Notes: a model not told the origin generated them from the letters alone. Counted from the first letter of the stretch, positions 18,034 to 28,171 are shown. The stretch is 64,000 nucleotides of DNA from Dechloromonas sp. ZY10 (GCF_041378895.1 NZ_CP144212.1:1659501-1723500), one strand, 5' to 3'. Translations and numbers: made by a program.

Positions 18034-20643
18034 GTGAAATTGCGTCACAAACTATTGCTGCTGGTGCTGATTCCGCTGATTTGCATGCTCGCTTTTGCGT
18101 TAACCGCAGCCAGCGCACGCCTCAAGCAGACCCGCGAAATGTCCGCGCTGGTCGAGTTGTCCCGGATTTCGGTCGGGATTGGCGCGGTGGTTCATGAAAT
18201 GCAGAAGGAGCGGGGGATGAGTTCCGGCTTCATTGGCAGCAAAGGAGCCAAGTTTGCGGCGGAACTGACAGCGCAGCGGCAGGAGGTCGATAAGCGGCAG
18301 GCTGAACTGAACGCGCTGCTTGCCGGATTCGATACCACAGCCTATGGCGATGAATTCCGCAGCAAGCTCAACGACTTCACGCTGCGCAGCCAGCAACTGG
18401 CAAGCAAGCGCCAGGAGGTCAGCGGGCTGAAGATTACCGCCGGGGAGGCGGTAGCTTATTACACCGGCAGCATTACCAACCTGCTGGCCTTGGTTGGCCA
18501 GTCGGCAGTGCTTTCAAGCGATGCCGGGATCACCCGGCTGGCGACCGCCTACGGTGCCTTCCTGCAGAGCAAGGAATTCGCTGGTATCGAACGGGCAACC
18601 TTGTCCAATATCATCGGTGCCGACCGGTTCACGCCGGACACCCTGGGCCGCCTGCTGGCAATTTCCTCGGCGCAGGATACCTGGCAAAAGGTTTTCCTGA
18701 CTTACGCCTTACCGGCACAGCGCGAGATGCTGCAGCAAAAGCTGACGGCTCCGGTGGTCGCCGAGGTGGCGGCAATCAAGCAGGCTGCCCTGGATAAAAT
18801 GCAGGCGCCGTCGCTGGAGATGGATGCCGTCCAGTGGTTTGCCAAGTCTACCCAGCGTATTGAACTACTCAAGCAGGTTGAGGACCGCCTGGCCGGCGAC
18901 CTGACCGAAGCAGCCGTCCAAGGCCGCGATGAGGCCCAGCGCTGGCTGCTGATCAATGGCGTACTCAGCCTGGCTGCCTTCGTGCTGACTTTCTTTGTTG
19001 CTCAGCGCTTGATTGCCAATATTCTCGGGCAGATCGGCGGCGAGCCGGAAGAGGCTGTCCGGATTGCCCAGGCGATTGCCGAAGGCAAACTGGATAATTC
19101 GATTCCGGTACAGGCCGGCGATGAGACCAGCCTGTTTGCCGACATGCAGAAAATGCAGCGGCAATTGAAGGAGCGGATCGAGGCCGATCGGGTGATCGCC
19201 GAAACCAATCAGCGCATCCGCATCGCACTCGATAACGTCAGTACCGGGGTGATGATCGCCAATAGCGAACGCGAAATCATCTACGTCAACAAGTCGGTAC
19301 AGCGCATCCTCAAGGGGGCAGAAGCCGGAATTCGCAAACAGTTGCCAAATTTCAATGCCGATCAGTTGCTGGGGACCAATATCGACAGCTTCCACCGGGT
19401 TCCGGCACATCAGGCCGGCTTGCTGGCCAATCTGCAGGGGTCACATGTTGCCCAGCTGGTGGTTGGCGACAGCCATCTCACCGTCACCGCCAATCCGGTG
19501 ATCAGCGACCGGGGTGAGCGTCTGGGAACGATTGCCGAGTGGATCGACCGTACCGGTGAAGTGATGGTCGAGCGCGAAATCGAGGGCATTGTCGGGGCGG
19601 CGGCGCAAGGAGATTTGCTGGCACGGATCGACACCGCGAACAAGCAGGGCTTCTTTGCAACCTTGGGCACGAGTACCAATCAGTTGCTGGAAACCACCAG
19701 CGACGCGCTCGAAGCGACGCTGGGCGTGCTCGACAAGCTGGCGCACGGAGATCTGACCACGACCATCGACCGGGACTATGCTGGGGTTTTCGGACAGTTG
19801 CGTCACGACACCAACCTGACGGTTGAAAACCTGCGCGAGGTGGTCGGCCGGATCAAGGAGGCCAGCGACGCGATCAATACCGCCGCGCACGAAATTGCCG
19901 CCGGCAACCAGGATCTCTCCGGACGTACCGAGGAGCAGGCCAGCAGCCTGGAGGAAACGGCCAGCTCAATGGAAGAGTTGAGCGCCACGGTCAAACAGAA
20001 TGCCGACAATGCGCAGAAGGCGGCGCAACTGGCCGAGCGCTCCAACCAGATTGCCACTCGTGGCGGCGAACTGGTGCGTCAGGTGGTGGACCGGATGAGT
20101 TCGATCGAGGCCAGCTCGCACAAGATTTCCGACATCATCGGGGTGATCGACAGCATCGCCTTCCAGACCAATATCCTGGCGCTCAACGCCGCCGTTGAGG
20201 CAGCGCGGGCCGGCGAACAGGGTCGTGGCTTCGCCGTGGTCGCCACCGAAGTGCGCAACCTGGCGCAACGCAGTGCGACTGCGGCCAAGGAAATCAAGGC
20301 GCTGATCGTAGACTCGGTGACCGAAATCGAACAGGGGAACCACCTGGTGACCCAGGCCGGTTCGACCATGGACGAAATTGTTTCGAGTTTTGAACAGGTG
20401 ACCCGCCTGGTCTCCGGAATCAGCAGCGCCAGCAGCGAACAGAGTCGCGGCCTGGAGCAGGTGGCGCAGGCAGTGGGTCAGATGGACGAAGTGACGCAGC
20501 AGAACGCGGCCCTGGTCGAGCAGGCCGCCGCCGCTGCCGAGAGCCTGGAAGAGCAGGCGCGGGCCTTGATGGATGCGGTCGACGGCTTCCGTTTGCCGGG
20601 GCAGGCTTCCCGTCCGGTACTGGCAGCACCACGGCATTACTGA
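18034..20643 (+). CDS. Methyl-accepting chemotaxis protein with NIT sensor domain
   Basis: An 869-residue chemoreceptor. A membrane helix (about 8-28) is followed by a periplasmic nitrate/nitrite-sensing type helical domain (about 40-290, with [16 protein letters not shown]). Next come a second membrane helix (about 305-325), a HAMP-like linker, a PAS-like region (about 405-510), a second HAMP-like stretch and the signalling hairpin. The hairpin tip lies near residue 700-745, with [29 protein letters not shown] chose the GTG at 18034 because GAGGAGGGGG precedes it by about five bases; an ATG 21 codons upstream is possible. A strong terminator follows. Confidence 0.92.
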   Translation: MKLRHKLLLLVLIPLICMLAFALTAASARLKQTREMSALVELSRISVGIGAVVHEMQKERGMSSGFIGSKGAKFAAELTAQRQEVDKRQAELNALLAGFDTTAYGDEFRSKLNDFTLRSQQLASKRQEVSGLKITAGEAVAYYTGSITNLLALVGQSAVLSSDAGITRLATAYGAFLQSKEFAGIERATLSNIIGADRFTPDTLGRLLAISSAQDTWQKVFLTYALPAQREMLQQKLTAPVVAEVAAIKQAALDKMQAPSLEMDAVQWFAKSTQRIELLKQVEDRLAGDLTEAAVQGRDEAQRWLLINGVLSLAAFVLTFFVAQRLIANILGQIGGEPEEAVRIAQAIAEGKLDNSIPVQAGDETSLFADMQKMQRQLKERIEADRVIAETNQRIRIALDNVSTGVMIANSEREIIYVNKSVQRILKGAEAGIRKQLPNFNADQLLGTNIDSFHRVPAHQAGLLANLQGSHVAQLVVGDSHLTVTANPVISDRGERLGTIAEWIDRTGEVMVEREIEGIVGAAAQGDLLARIDTANKQGFFATLGTSTNQLLETTSDALEATLGVLDKLAHGDLTTTIDRDYAGVFGQLRHDTNLTVENLREVVGRIKEASDAINTAAHEIAAGNQDLSGRTEEQASSLEETASSMEELSATVKQNADNAQKAAQLAERSNQIATRGGELVRQVVDRMSSIEASSHKISDIIGVIDSIAFQTNILALNAAVEAARAGEQGRGFAVVATEVRNLAQRSATAAKEIKALIVDSVTEIEQGNHLVTQAGSTMDEIVSSFEQVTRLVSGISSASSEQSRGLEQVAQAVGQMDEVTQQNAALVEQAAAAAESLEEQARALMDAVDGFRLPGQASRPVLAAPRHY

Positions 20644-20652
20644 GCCACAGCC

Positions 20653-20685
20653 AAAAAAAACGCCCCGTTCGGGGCGTTTTTTTTC
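20653..20685. terminator. Bidirectional intrinsic terminator
   Basis: CGCCCCG, TT, CGGGGCG stem (20661-20676), flanked by eight A on the left and eight T on the right. It can serve both the chemoreceptor gene and the convergent uraA. Confidence 0.93.
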
Positions 20686-20707
20686 GATTGTTTGCCGGGC
20701 GCTCTGG

Positions 20708-21937
20708 TCAGGTCGTTTCGCTCTTGGGTAGCATGAAATTGAGCAGGACCGCGAGTACGCCACACAGGCTGATGCCCTGCAGCGAGAAGCTGCCGATATG
20801 CACGCCCAGACCGCCGATGCCGGTCACCAGCGTGACCGAGACAATGCACAGATTGCGCGGGTTGGCGAGGTCGACCTTGGCGTCCATCAGCGTTTTCAGG
20901 CCGATGCCGGCAATCGAGCCGAAGAGCAGGACCATGATGCCGCCCATTACCGGCAGCGGGATGGTTTGCAGCAGCGCGCCGAATTTGCCGACGAAGGCCA
21001 TCAGGATGGCGAAGCCGGCGGCCCAGGTCATGATCGCCGGGTTGTAGTTTTTGGTTAGCATCACCGCGCCGGTAACTTCGCCGTAGGTGGTCACCGGCGG
21101 GCCGCCGAAGAGGCCGACGACGTTCACTGCCAGACCGTCGCCGAACAGCGTGCGGTGCAGGCCGGGGCTTTCGGTGTAGTCCTTGCCGGAGACCGAGCCG
21201 ATGGCGAGAATGCCGCCGACGTGTTCGACAATCGGCGCAATCGCCACCGGGATCATGAACAGGATCGCGGCCAGGTTGAATTCCGGCTTGCCGAACTCGG
21301 GAACGGCAATCCAGGCTGCATCATGTACCTTGCTGAAATCGACGATGCCGGCAAACAGCGAGGCGATGTAACCCACCGCCACTCCGACCAGGATTGGCAC
21401 CAGCTTGAGCAGGCCCTTGGCGCGAATCGCAGTGAGCATGGTTGCCAGTAGCGAGATTCCAGCAATCGCAATTGCGGTTTCGTAGGGTACGACCTGCGCC
21501 TCGCCCGCCTTGCCGGTGGCCATGCCGACTGCCACCTGGGCGAGGCCGAGGCCGATCACCATCACCACCGGGCCGATCACCACGGGCGGCAGCAGGCGGT
21601 GGATGAAGCCAACCCCGCGCCATTTCACCAGGCCGGCGGCGACGTAGTAAAAGAAACTGGCCGAGGCCAGCGCACCGAGCGTTGCCGGCATGCCCCAGGT
21701 CTGCACCGAGTAGATTACCGGGGCGATGAAGGCGAAGCTGGAGCCAAGGTAGATCGGCACCTGGCGCTTGGTGCACAGCTGGAAGAGCAGGGTGCCGACG
21801 CCGGCACCGAGCAGCGCCAGGCTGGGGTTGAGGCCGGTCAGCAACGGTACCAGTACGGTGGCGCCGAAGGCGACGAAGAGGATCTGGGCGCCGGACAGCG
21901 CGGTGCGCCAGGTCGGCTCGTGGGCGTAGGTACTCAT
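20708..21937 (-). CDS. uraA: Uracil permease (NCS2 family)
   Basis: A 409-residue uracil:proton symporter with about 14 membrane segments. Key family features are the substrate-binding glutamates in [11 protein letters not shown] and [10 protein letters not shown], and the N-terminal block [19 protein letters not shown]. It overlaps the upstream upp gene by one base (TAATG), so the two are translationally coupled and together form a uracil salvage unit of uptake plus phosphoribosylation. Confidence 0.95.
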   Translation of the reverse strand: MSTYAHEPTWRTALSGAQILFVAFGATVLVPLLTGLNPSLALLGAGVGTLLFQLCTKRQVPIYLGSSFAFIAPVIYSVQTWGMPATLGALASASFFYYVAAGLVKWRGVGFIHRLLPPVVIGPVVMVIGLGLAQVAVGMATGKAGEAQVVPYETAIAIAGISLLATMLTAIRAKGLLKLVPILVGVAVGYIASLFAGIVDFSKVHDAAWIAVPEFGKPEFNLAAILFMIPVAIAPIVEHVGGILAIGSVSGKDYTESPGLHRTLFGDGLAVNVVGLFGGPPVTTYGEVTGAVMLTKNYNPAIMTWAAGFAILMAFVGKFGALLQTIPLPVMGGIMVLLFGSIAGIGLKTLMDAKVDLANPRNLCIVSVTLVTGIGGLGVHIGSFSLQGISLCGVLAVLLNFMLPKSETT

Positions 21938-22569
21938 TACGCCTCCTTGGTGCCGAAAATCTTGTCGCCGGCGTCGCCGAGGCCGGGAATGATGTAGCCG
22001 ACTTCGTTGAGGTGGCTGTCGACGGCCGCAGTGTACAACTGCACGTCAGGGTGAGCGGCTTCCAGCGCCTTGATCCCTTCCGGCGCCGCGACCAGGACCA
22101 GCGCCTTGATTTGCTGGCAGCCGTTGCGCTTCAACATGTCGATGGTGGCAATCAGCGAGCCACCAGTCGCCAGCATCGGGTCGATGATCATCGCCAGGCG
22201 CTCTTCAAGCTGGCCGACGAAACGCTCGAAATAGGGTTCGGGCATCAGCGTGTCGTGGTTGCGGGCAATCCCGACGACGCTGACCTTGGCATTGGGGATC
22301 AGATCGAGCACGCCGTCGAGCATGCCGAGGCCGGCGCGCAGGATGGGCACGACGGTGACCTTCTTGCCCTTGATCTGGTCGATCTCGACCGGACCGGCCC
22401 AGCCGGCGATGGTGACTTTTTCCATTTCAAAGTCGGCGCAGGCTTCGTAAGTCAGCAGGCGGGCAACTTCGGCGGTCAGTTCGCGGAATTTCTTGGTGCT
22501 GATGTCGCCTTCGCGCATCAGTCCGATCTTGTGTTTGACGAGGGGGTGTTTGAGTTCGTGGACCGGCAT
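21937..22569 (-). CDS. upp: Uracil phosphoribosyltransferase
   Basis: A 210-residue enzyme that converts uracil and PRPP to UMP. The PRPP loop [12 protein letters not shown] (about 127-138) and the C-terminal uracil-binding stretch [16 protein letters not shown] are intact. It is the first gene of the upp-uraA pair. A copy of the dispersed palindrome lies about 110 bases upstream, between upp and the small CxxC protein gene. Confidence 0.97.
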   Translation of the reverse strand: MPVHELKHPLVKHKIGLMREGDISTKKFRELTAEVARLLTYEACADFEMEKVTIAGWAGPVEIDQIKGKKVTVVPILRAGLGMLDGVLDLIPNAKVSVVGIARNHDTLMPEPYFERFVGQLEERLAMIIDPMLATGGSLIATIDMLKRNGCQQIKALVLVAAPEGIKALEAAHPDVQLYTAAVDSHLNEVGYIIPGLGDAGDKIFGTKEA

Positions 22570-22677
22570 AGCTGTTCCCGGGCAAAAAAATGACCGCCCG
22601 AGCTTAGCCGATCAGCCTCTTTCTTGCTATGCGGGAAATCCGCAATCCGTTGCGGGGCGCGGGTTTTTGCCCTGATT

Positions 22678-22691
22678 CACGGTCGACCGTG
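22678..22691. repeat. Dispersed palindrome, perfect copy
   Basis: A perfect CACGGTCGACCGTG. GGTTTTTGCC begins 16 bases to its left, and TATTTCGCCAAAAGG follows on the right. It is intergenic, upstream of upp. Confidence 0.9.
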
Positions 22692-22726
22692 TATTTCGCC
22701 AAAAGGCTCCGGTGGCCGAGGCCCCG

Positions 22727-22939
22727 TCATTCGTCGGCCGGCAGTTGCTGCCAGCGCAACCAGTGGCCGCAAGCCGAGCGCGCCCGGCGCTCGCTGTTGT
22801 CCCACGGGCCGCCCCGGCACAGGCCGCAGCTCAATTCGGATTCGATTTCGACCTGGCGGCCATCGCTGCCGGCGCGGCGTTCCCCTTGCCAGCGGTCGCA
22901 ACTGGCGCAACGTTTGCGGTCGACGGCCTGGCTCAGCAC
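22727..22939 (-). CDS. Small CxxC-containing protein, uncharacterised
   Basis: A 70-residue protein with two CxxC pairs, CASC near residue 12 and CGLC near 39, plus a further cysteine near the C-terminus, suggesting a small zinc-ribbon-like or metal-binding fold. It starts at a GTG that overlaps the stop of the upstream rhodanese gene (GTGCTGA), which implies translational coupling. I do not recognise the family. The cysteine spacing and the coupling favour a real gene; composition is otherwise Arg-rich. Confidence 0.6.
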   Translation of the reverse strand: MLSQAVDRKRCASCDRWQGERRAGSDGRQVEIESELSCGLCRGGPWDNSERRARSACGHWLRWQQLPADE

Positions 22940-23388
22940 GTTTTGTCGGCGCGGCAGGCTGCCAGGGTGGGCTGCACCGGGATCACCGCACCGCCGTCGC
23001 GCTGCCAGCCCTTGATCCCGCTTTTAACGTTGTACACCTTGGCGTAACCCGCTTGTTGCGACAACATCTGGCCCACTATCCGGGTCCGGTTGCCGGTGCG
23101 GCAGATCAGGATCACCGCCTGGTCCGGACTGGCGGTCGTTTTAAGCTGCTGTAGCCAGTGCCGGGCATCGTAGCGGCCGCGTTCGTCAAAAAAAGTCAGC
23201 AAGCGGCTGCCGGCGACAATCCCGGTTTCTTCCCACTCCGGGGCGGTCCGGATATCGACCACCGGCACACCGGATTTCTGCAGGCGGGTCAGTTCCGCAC
23301 TGTCGATGTCGATCATCTCGGCCTGAACCGAGCCGGCGAGCAAGATCGGCAGCAGAGAGAAAAGGCGGCGGAAGCGATAGGCAAGCAT
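22933..23388 (-). CDS. Exported rhodanese-like protein
   Basis: A 151-residue protein with a signal peptide (about 1-23, cleavage after VQA) and one rhodanese domain (about 30-135). The active-site loop is intact, with the cysteine in LICRTGNRT, so sulfur transfer or persulfide chemistry in the periplasm is possible. The lead-in VVDIRTAPEWEETG is typical. The C-terminus ends in a Cys-rich tail (CRADKTC). The small CxxC protein overlaps its stop codon. Confidence 0.88.
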   Translation of the reverse strand: MLAYRFRRLFSLLPILLAGSVQAEMIDIDSAELTRLQKSGVPVVDIRTAPEWEETGIVAGSRLLTFFDERGRYDARHWLQQLKTTASPDQAVILICRTGNRTRIVGQMLSQQAGYAKVYNVKSGIKGWQRDGGAVIPVQPTLAACRADKTC

Positions 23389-23431
23389 GGGAACAACCTC
23401 TGTATCAGCAAACCCTGATTGTACCTTGGCC

Positions 23432-23983
23432 TCAGCGGGTACCCTGCTGCCGCTTCATCATTTCCTTGACGCGCGGATCGTTCATCAGCTCCTGCAGATT
23501 GCCGCCGCCCTGGCCGGGCAGGACCATCTCGCCCGGCTTCTGGCCGCTCTGGCAGGGGCCGAGCCAGCGCGCCTCCTGGGTCATCCGCATCTCGCGCATT
23601 CCGCGTTGCGGCGGGTCGTAGCGCAGGTTCATCTCGTTACGATACTGTTTTTCAAGGTCGCCGCTGATCACCGAATCGCTGGTTACGGTCGTGCCCTCGT
23701 GCTGGCAGACGGCGTGGATCAACAGTTTTCCGCCGCTGCGGCTGACTTCCAGCTTGGGGCAGTTGCTTTGCCGCCGGCTGCGCTCCTGCAGCAGATTATC
23801 GCTGCCCTGATCGACGCAAATCTGCATCGGCATCGCTCCCGGCATGCCGGCCGGTGCATCCTGCATCCGGGTGGTGATTTCCCAGAGTCCTGACTTGCGT
23901 TTGGGCAGTTCGCTCGCGCCAGCGGGCAGCGAGGCCAGGACGAGCAGGGCACTGACGGTGAGGCTGGCAAGGCGGCAACGCAT
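23432..23983 (-). CDS. DUF3617 family periplasmic protein
   Basis: A 183-residue protein with a clear signal peptide (LASLTVSALLVLASLPAGAS). The mature part matches DUF3617: KSGLWEITTRMQD at the N-terminus and paired cysteines (ICVDQ, NCPKL, VCQHEG, LGPCQSGQKPG). Function unknown. The ATG at 23983 has an AAGGAG site seven bases upstream and defines the start; the frame stays open far upstream but runs across the yaeQ-like gene. It is divergent from that gene. Confidence 0.85.
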   Translation of the reverse strand: MRCRLASLTVSALLVLASLPAGASELPKRKSGLWEITTRMQDAPAGMPGAMPMQICVDQGSDNLLQERSRRQSNCPKLEVSRSGGKLLIHAVCQHEGTTVTSDSVISGDLEKQYRNEMNLRYDPPQRGMREMRMTQEARWLGPCQSGQKPGEMVLPGQGGGNLQELMNDPRVKEMMKRQQGTR

Positions 23984-24055
23984 GGCATTTCTCCTTAGCG
24001 GCGGGAATTTCCTGATTGTAGTGGGATAATCGCCGCTTTTTGCGGAGTCGTGCGC

Positions 24056-24589
24056 ATGGCGCTCAAATCCACCGTCTTCAAAGCTGAACTGCAGGTTGCG
24101 GACCTCGACCGCGGGCATTTTGCCGATTACGCGCTGACCCTGGCCCGCCATCCCTCCGAAACCGATCTGCGGATGATGGTACGGCTGCTGGCGTTTGCCC
24201 TTTATGCCAGCGAAGACCTGCGCTTTGGCAAGGGTTTGTCGACCGATGACGAACCGGCCCTGTGGGAGGTTGATCCGGCGGGCATCATCAAATGCTGGAT
24301 CGAGGTCGGCCAGCCTGACGAGGACCGAGTGCGCAAGGCGGCAGCCAGATCCGAGCGGGTGGTGGTAATCGCCTACGGCGACAAGGCGGTCGATGTCTGG
24401 TGGCAGCAGAATCGCGATAAATTGGCCCGTTTTGGCAAGTTGACCGTGTTGCGGATCAGCAACGACGAGGGCGAGGCGCTGGCAGCGCTGGCCGAACGCT
24501 CGATGAAACTGGCTTGCACCGTGCAGGAAGGTACGGTCTATCTCGAAGGTTGCGAGTTGCGGCCGCAAGTCTTGCAGGCAGCAGCCTGA
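24056..24589 (+). CDS. yaeQ: YaeQ family protein
   Basis: A 177-residue protein of the YaeQ family, which has a PD-(D/E)XK nuclease-like fold and no settled function. Family blocks are ALKSTVFKAELQVADLDR at the N-terminus, RHPSETDLRMMVRLLAFALYA, LSTDDEPALW and WIEVGQPDEDRVRKA. Length is normal. I chose the ATG at 24056; a GTG two codons upstream is in frame. It is followed by an unrelated reading frame 31 bases later in the same direction. Confidence 0.92.
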   Translation: MALKSTVFKAELQVADLDRGHFADYALTLARHPSETDLRMMVRLLAFALYASEDLRFGKGLSTDDEPALWEVDPAGIIKCWIEVGQPDEDRVRKAAARSERVVVIAYGDKAVDVWWQQNRDKLARFGKLTVLRISNDEGEALAALAERSMKLACTVQEGTVYLEGCELRPQVLQAAA

Positions 24590-24620
24590 AGCCGCCGCAA
24601 GCGTTTTCCGGAGGAATGCG

Positions 24621-25382
24621 ATGAAAGCTGAAGACCGCCTCGACGGCGAGCTGCGCCGCCTGTTTTTGCCAACGGCGGGCAAGCAGTTGTGTACGCCGGC
24701 CGGCGACTGCCGGCTGCTGACCCTGCGCCTGTTGCGCAGTGCCGACTGGGAGGCTTTGGCTGGTTTGCTCGCCGGGCTTGCCGATGAACTTGAATTGCCG
24801 CTGCCAGCGCTGTCGGTCGAGGCCCAGGGCGGCTACCGGTTGTGGTTCTCGCTGGCCGAGCCGGTTGCCCCGGCGGCTGGCCAGGCCTTCCTGCAAGGTT
24901 TGCTGCAACGTTACCTGCCGGCCTTGCCGGCTGGCCGGGTGGCCCTGGCGTTGCCCTCGGGTACCGAGGAATTGCCGGCGATACCGGCCGTCGATACTGC
25001 CGGCGAGCGCTGGAGCGCCTTCATCGACCCCGGGCTGGGCGCGATGTTTTGCGACGAAGCCGGGCTCGACATCGCCCCCGGACGCGACCGCCAGGCCGAT
25101 TTGCTGGTGCCGGTCAGAAGCTGGAGCCGGGCCGACTTTACCCGTGCCTGCAGCGAACTGGCAGCCTTGGTCGGGACTGCGACAGCAAGCGTTGCCGGCA
25201 CCCCGCCCCCGGTCGCCGGCGAAGCCGTGTCGCCCGTTGCGCTCGGTGGGGGCTGGCAGCAGGTCGGCACAGCCTACGATAATCCGCGCAGTTTCCTTCT
25301 GGCGGTGATGAATGACCCGGGCGCCAGCCCGGAGCAGCGCTTGCGCGCGGCCGAGGCCTTGCTGCCGCACTGGCCCGCCTAA
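24621..25382 (+). CDS. Uncharacterised protein
   Basis: A 253-residue acidic, Leu/Ala-rich protein with no signal peptide or membrane helix. I do not recognise it. Visible features are GGYRLWFSLAEPV near residue 72, faintly reminiscent of primase-polymerase strands but too weak to call; VALALPSGTEELP near 110; and FIDPGLGAMFCDEAGLDIAPG near 140. A Pro/Ala linker near 190-205 leads to a C-terminal segment with DNPRSFLLAVMNDPGASPEQRLRAAEALLPHW. The start has GGAGG close upstream. It is probably cotranscribed with yaeQ. Confidence 0.7.
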   Translation: MKAEDRLDGELRRLFLPTAGKQLCTPAGDCRLLTLRLLRSADWEALAGLLAGLADELELPLPALSVEAQGGYRLWFSLAEPVAPAAGQAFLQGLLQRYLPALPAGRVALALPSGTEELPAIPAVDTAGERWSAFIDPGLGAMFCDEAGLDIAPGRDRQADLLVPVRSWSRADFTRACSELAALVGTATASVAGTPPPVAGEAVSPVALGGGWQQVGTAYDNPRSFLLAVMNDPGASPEQRLRAAEALLPHWPA

Positions 25383-25460
25383 GCGCACGCTCGGCGGCTT
25401 TTATCACCATTTGTTAATATGGTCGCTTCGCCTGTCTTTCAGTCTTTTCCGGAGCCTCGC

Positions 25461-26171
25461 ATGCGTATTGCCGATCCCGCCCAGACCCGCCTGGTCAACG
25501 AAGTCAAACTGCTGCTCGAAAGCTTGCCGCTCGATGGGGCGCGGGTGCTTGAACTGGGCTGTGGCAAGGCGGAAAAAACCCGTCTGCTGGCCGAGAGCGG
25601 GCGGGTGCGCGAAATCGTCGCCCTCGAAGTCGATGCACGGCAGCATGCGAAAAATCTCGAAATTGGCGACCTGCCGCAGGTCCGTTTCGCGTCGGGCGGA
25701 GCCGAAGCCATCCCCCTGCCCGATGCCAGCGTCGATCTGGTGCTGATGTTCAAATCGCTGCACCATGTGCCGCTGGCGCTGATGGATCGGGCGCTTGGCG
25801 AAATTGCCCGGGTGCTCAAACCGGGCGGCCTGGCCTGGATTTCCGAGCCGGTTTACGCTGGCGACCTGAACGAAGTGTTCAAGCTCTTCCACGACGAAAA
25901 AATCGTCCGTGAAGCGGCTTTTGCCGCGCTTTGTCGCGCCGTCGAACAAGGCCCGCTGCAACTGCGCGAGCAACTCTTTTTCAACACCCGCAGCCATTTT
26001 GCCGACTTCGCGCAGTTCGACCAGCGGATGATCCAGGTCACCCACAGCGACCATCGGCTGTCGCCCGAACTGTATGCCCAGGTTAAGGCCAGGTTCGAGC
26101 AGCATCTCGGGCCGGAAGGGGCGACCTTTTTCAACCCGCAGCGGGTCGATCTGCTGTCCAAGCCGGCCTGA
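25461..26171 (+). CDS. Class I SAM-dependent methyltransferase (type 11)
   Basis: A 236-residue methyltransferase. The SAM-binding motif I is VLELGCGKAEKTRLL (about residue 27), the acidic residue of motif II is in IVALEVDARQ, and the post-motif VDLVLMFKSLHHVP is typical of Methyltransf_11 members. Substrate unknown. The ATG at 25461, preceded by CCGGAG, gives the normal N-terminus; the frame is open further upstream. Confidence 0.9.
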   Translation: MRIADPAQTRLVNEVKLLLESLPLDGARVLELGCGKAEKTRLLAESGRVREIVALEVDARQHAKNLEIGDLPQVRFASGGAEAIPLPDASVDLVLMFKSLHHVPLALMDRALGEIARVLKPGGLAWISEPVYAGDLNEVFKLFHDEKIVREAAFAALCRAVEQGPLQLREQLFFNTRSHFADFAQFDQRMIQVTHSDHRLSPELYAQVKARFEQHLGPEGATFFNPQRVDLLSKPA

Positions 26172-26189
26172 ACGGTTTTTACGATCTTT

Positions 26190-26203
26190 GCCGGTCGACC
26201 GTG
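26190..26203. repeat. Dispersed palindrome copy at the start of an AraC-type gene
   Basis: GCCGGTCGACCGTG, with two mismatches in the left tip. GGTTTTTACG begins 16 bases to the left. A possible GTG start codon (26201) lies inside the right arm. Confidence 0.8.
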
Positions 26204-26215
26204 GAATTCCCGACC

Positions 26216-27043
26216 ATGCCGCTGAGCGGTGTGCCTGAGCAGTTTGCGGCGGCTGCCGACCGGGCCGAATTCTGCGCCGGTCCGCGTCCGGGGGTTGAAC
26301 TCTACCGGGCGCAGATCGTGCATCATGCTTTTGCGCCGCACAGCCACGAGGGCTATGGCTTCGGCGTGATCGAAGCAGGCGCCGAGCGCTTTCGTTATCG
26401 CGGCAGCGACTATCTTGCCGGCCCCGGCGCGCTGGTGACGATGAACCCGGATGTGTTGCATACCGGCGCTGCGGCGGGCGACGAGGGCTGGCGCTACCGG
26501 ATGATTTATCTGACGCCGGCCGTGCTGGCGGAAATCAGCGGCGAACCTGGCTGGTGGTATGCCCAGCCATTGGCAACGGCGCCAAGCGCCCAGGTCCGCC
26601 AGATCGAATTATTGCTGCAGGCCCTTTGGCAATGTGCTGACGCCTTGACCGGCGACAGCCTGCTGGCCCTGTTGCTCGATGCGCTGCGCCCGGCGACACA
26701 AGGCCTGCGCCCGGTGGAGCCGCCGTTGCGGATGAGCCGGGTGCTCGACTACATGCATAGCCATCTGGCCTCGACCGTGCGGCTGGAGGATCTGGCCGCA
26801 GTGGCCGAGCTGAGTCCCTTTCATTTCCTCCGCCAGTTTCGTGCCTGCTACCACGTTACTCCGCAGCAGATGCTGATGGCGCTGCGCCTGCAGCAAGCCA
26901 AGCAACGGCTGGCGCTCGGGCAGCCGCTGGCAACGGTGGCGGCCGAGGTTGGCTTGAGCGACCAAGCGCACCTGACCCGTGCCTTTTACCAGCGCTACGG
27001 CACCACGCCGGCTGCCTACCGACGGCAGATTCAACGCGCCTGA
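26216..27043 (+). CDS. AraC-family transcriptional regulator
   Basis: A 275-residue regulator. It has an N-terminal AraC-type cupin (about 25-150, with HHAFAPHSHEGYGFGVIEAG) and a C-terminal double helix-turn-helix (about 170-275, with LEDLAAVAELSPFHFLRQFRACYHVTPQQML). The effector is unknown. The next gene downstream in the same direction is an EamA transporter, a common pairing. Start uncertain: ATG 26216 or an in-frame GTG at 26201 that falls inside the palindrome. Confidence 0.92.
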   Translation: MPLSGVPEQFAAAADRAEFCAGPRPGVELYRAQIVHHAFAPHSHEGYGFGVIEAGAERFRYRGSDYLAGPGALVTMNPDVLHTGAAAGDEGWRYRMIYLTPAVLAEISGEPGWWYAQPLATAPSAQVRQIELLLQALWQCADALTGDSLLALLLDALRPATQGLRPVEPPLRMSRVLDYMHSHLASTVRLEDLAAVAELSPFHFLRQFRACYHVTPQQMLMALRLQQAKQRLALGQPLATVAAEVGLSDQAHLTRAFYQRYGTTPAAYRRQIQRA

Positions 27044-27184
27044 GGTTTCGCCGGCCGACCTTGAGCGCCGCCGGCATGCCGCCAGCGGCAAGCGCAATCC
27101 GGTACAAGACAAGGGCGACGAGCGGCGGCACACTGCTGCGGTTCCGGCAGATTTGAGCGCCGGGTAAGGGTTGCGAGGAGTTTT

Positions 27185-28144
27185 ATGTTTTTGGGCGTTT
27201 TGCTGGCCTTGGCCGCCGGGCTGATGTGGGGGCTGGTCTTTGTCGGGCCGGTCTGGCTGCCGGATTATCCGGCCGTGCTGCATACCGCCGGCCGTTATCT
27301 GGCATTTGGCGTGATCGCCTTGCCGCTGGCCTGGTTTGACCGGTGCGAACTGGCCGGTCTGCGGCGGGTGGACTGGTGGATGGCACTCAAACTGGCGGCG
27401 ATCGGCAACCTGCTGTACTACTTTTGCCTGGCCAGCGCCATCCAGCTGGCCGGCGCGCCGCTGCCGACGATGATCATCGGCTGTCTGCCGCTGGTGATCG
27501 CGATTTGTGCCAACCTGCGCCAGCCGGCAACGGGCCGGCGCCTGCCCTGGGCGCGACTGGCTCCCCCATTGGTGCTGCTGGCCGCCGGGATCGCTTGCGT
27601 GCAGCAGGTCGAATGGCAGGCACTGCGCGCCGGGCCGGGAGGCTCCGGGCAGGTGGTCTACGGGATGTTGCTGGCGACGGCGGCATTGATTTGCTGGACC
27701 TGGTATCCATTACGCAACGCCGACTGGCTGCTCGCCCATCCCGAGCGCCGGGCGCGTGCCTGGGCTACGGCGCAAGGCCTGGCGACCTTGCCGCTGGCGA
27801 TCCTCGCCTATCTGTTGATCCTGCTCTTTCCCGCTACCGTCGGGGCCGATTTTGCGCTGCCCTGGGGGCCGCGCCCGCTGGCTTTTTTCGGCTTGATGCT
27901 GGCCATCGGCCTGTTCGCCTCGTGGCTCGGAACCCTGTGCTGGAATGCCGCCAGCCGCCGCTTGCCGGCGGCGCTGGTCGGCCAGCTGATTGTCTTTGAA
28001 ACCTTGGCTGCCTTGCTCTACGCTTATTTGCTGCGCGCCAGCTGGCCGCCGTTGCTGACCTGGATCGGGATCGCGCTGTTGTTGCTGGGGGTGAGCTGGG
28101 GCTTGCGGGTCAGTCGGGCGGCCGGAACGGTGGAGCCGGTTTAA
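27185..28144 (+). CDS. EamA/DMT-family transporter
   Basis: A 319-residue inner-membrane protein with about ten hydrophobic segments and the internal duplication typical of EamA (RhaT/YdcZ-like) exporters. It opens LGVLLALAAGLMWGLVFVGPVW. Substrate unknown. A GAGGAG site lies seven bases before the ATG. It follows the AraC regulator by 140 bases, which may control it. Confidence 0.9.
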   Translation: MFLGVLLALAAGLMWGLVFVGPVWLPDYPAVLHTAGRYLAFGVIALPLAWFDRCELAGLRRVDWWMALKLAAIGNLLYYFCLASAIQLAGAPLPTMIIGCLPLVIAICANLRQPATGRRLPWARLAPPLVLLAAGIACVQQVEWQALRAGPGGSGQVVYGMLLATAALICWTWYPLRNADWLLAHPERRARAWATAQGLATLPLAILAYLLILLFPATVGADFALPWGPRPLAFFGLMLAIGLFASWLGTLCWNAASRRLPAALVGQLIVFETLAALLYAYLLRASWPPLLTWIGIALLLLGVSWGLRVSRAAGTVEPV

Positions 28145-28171
28145 GACTGGCTCAAGGCCGCCTCCCGCGCC

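Noticed and set aside
16918-19560. Further copies of the motif such as ATCGACCGTGC (16940) and ATCGACCGTAC (19545)
   Set aside because: These are half-matches explained by ordinary Ile-Asp-Arg codons in conserved coding regions, without the palindrome or flanks.
23984-24682. Long upstream extension of the DUF3617 gene
   Set aside because: It would run antisense across the yaeQ gene. The signal peptide and ribosome site place the start at 23983.
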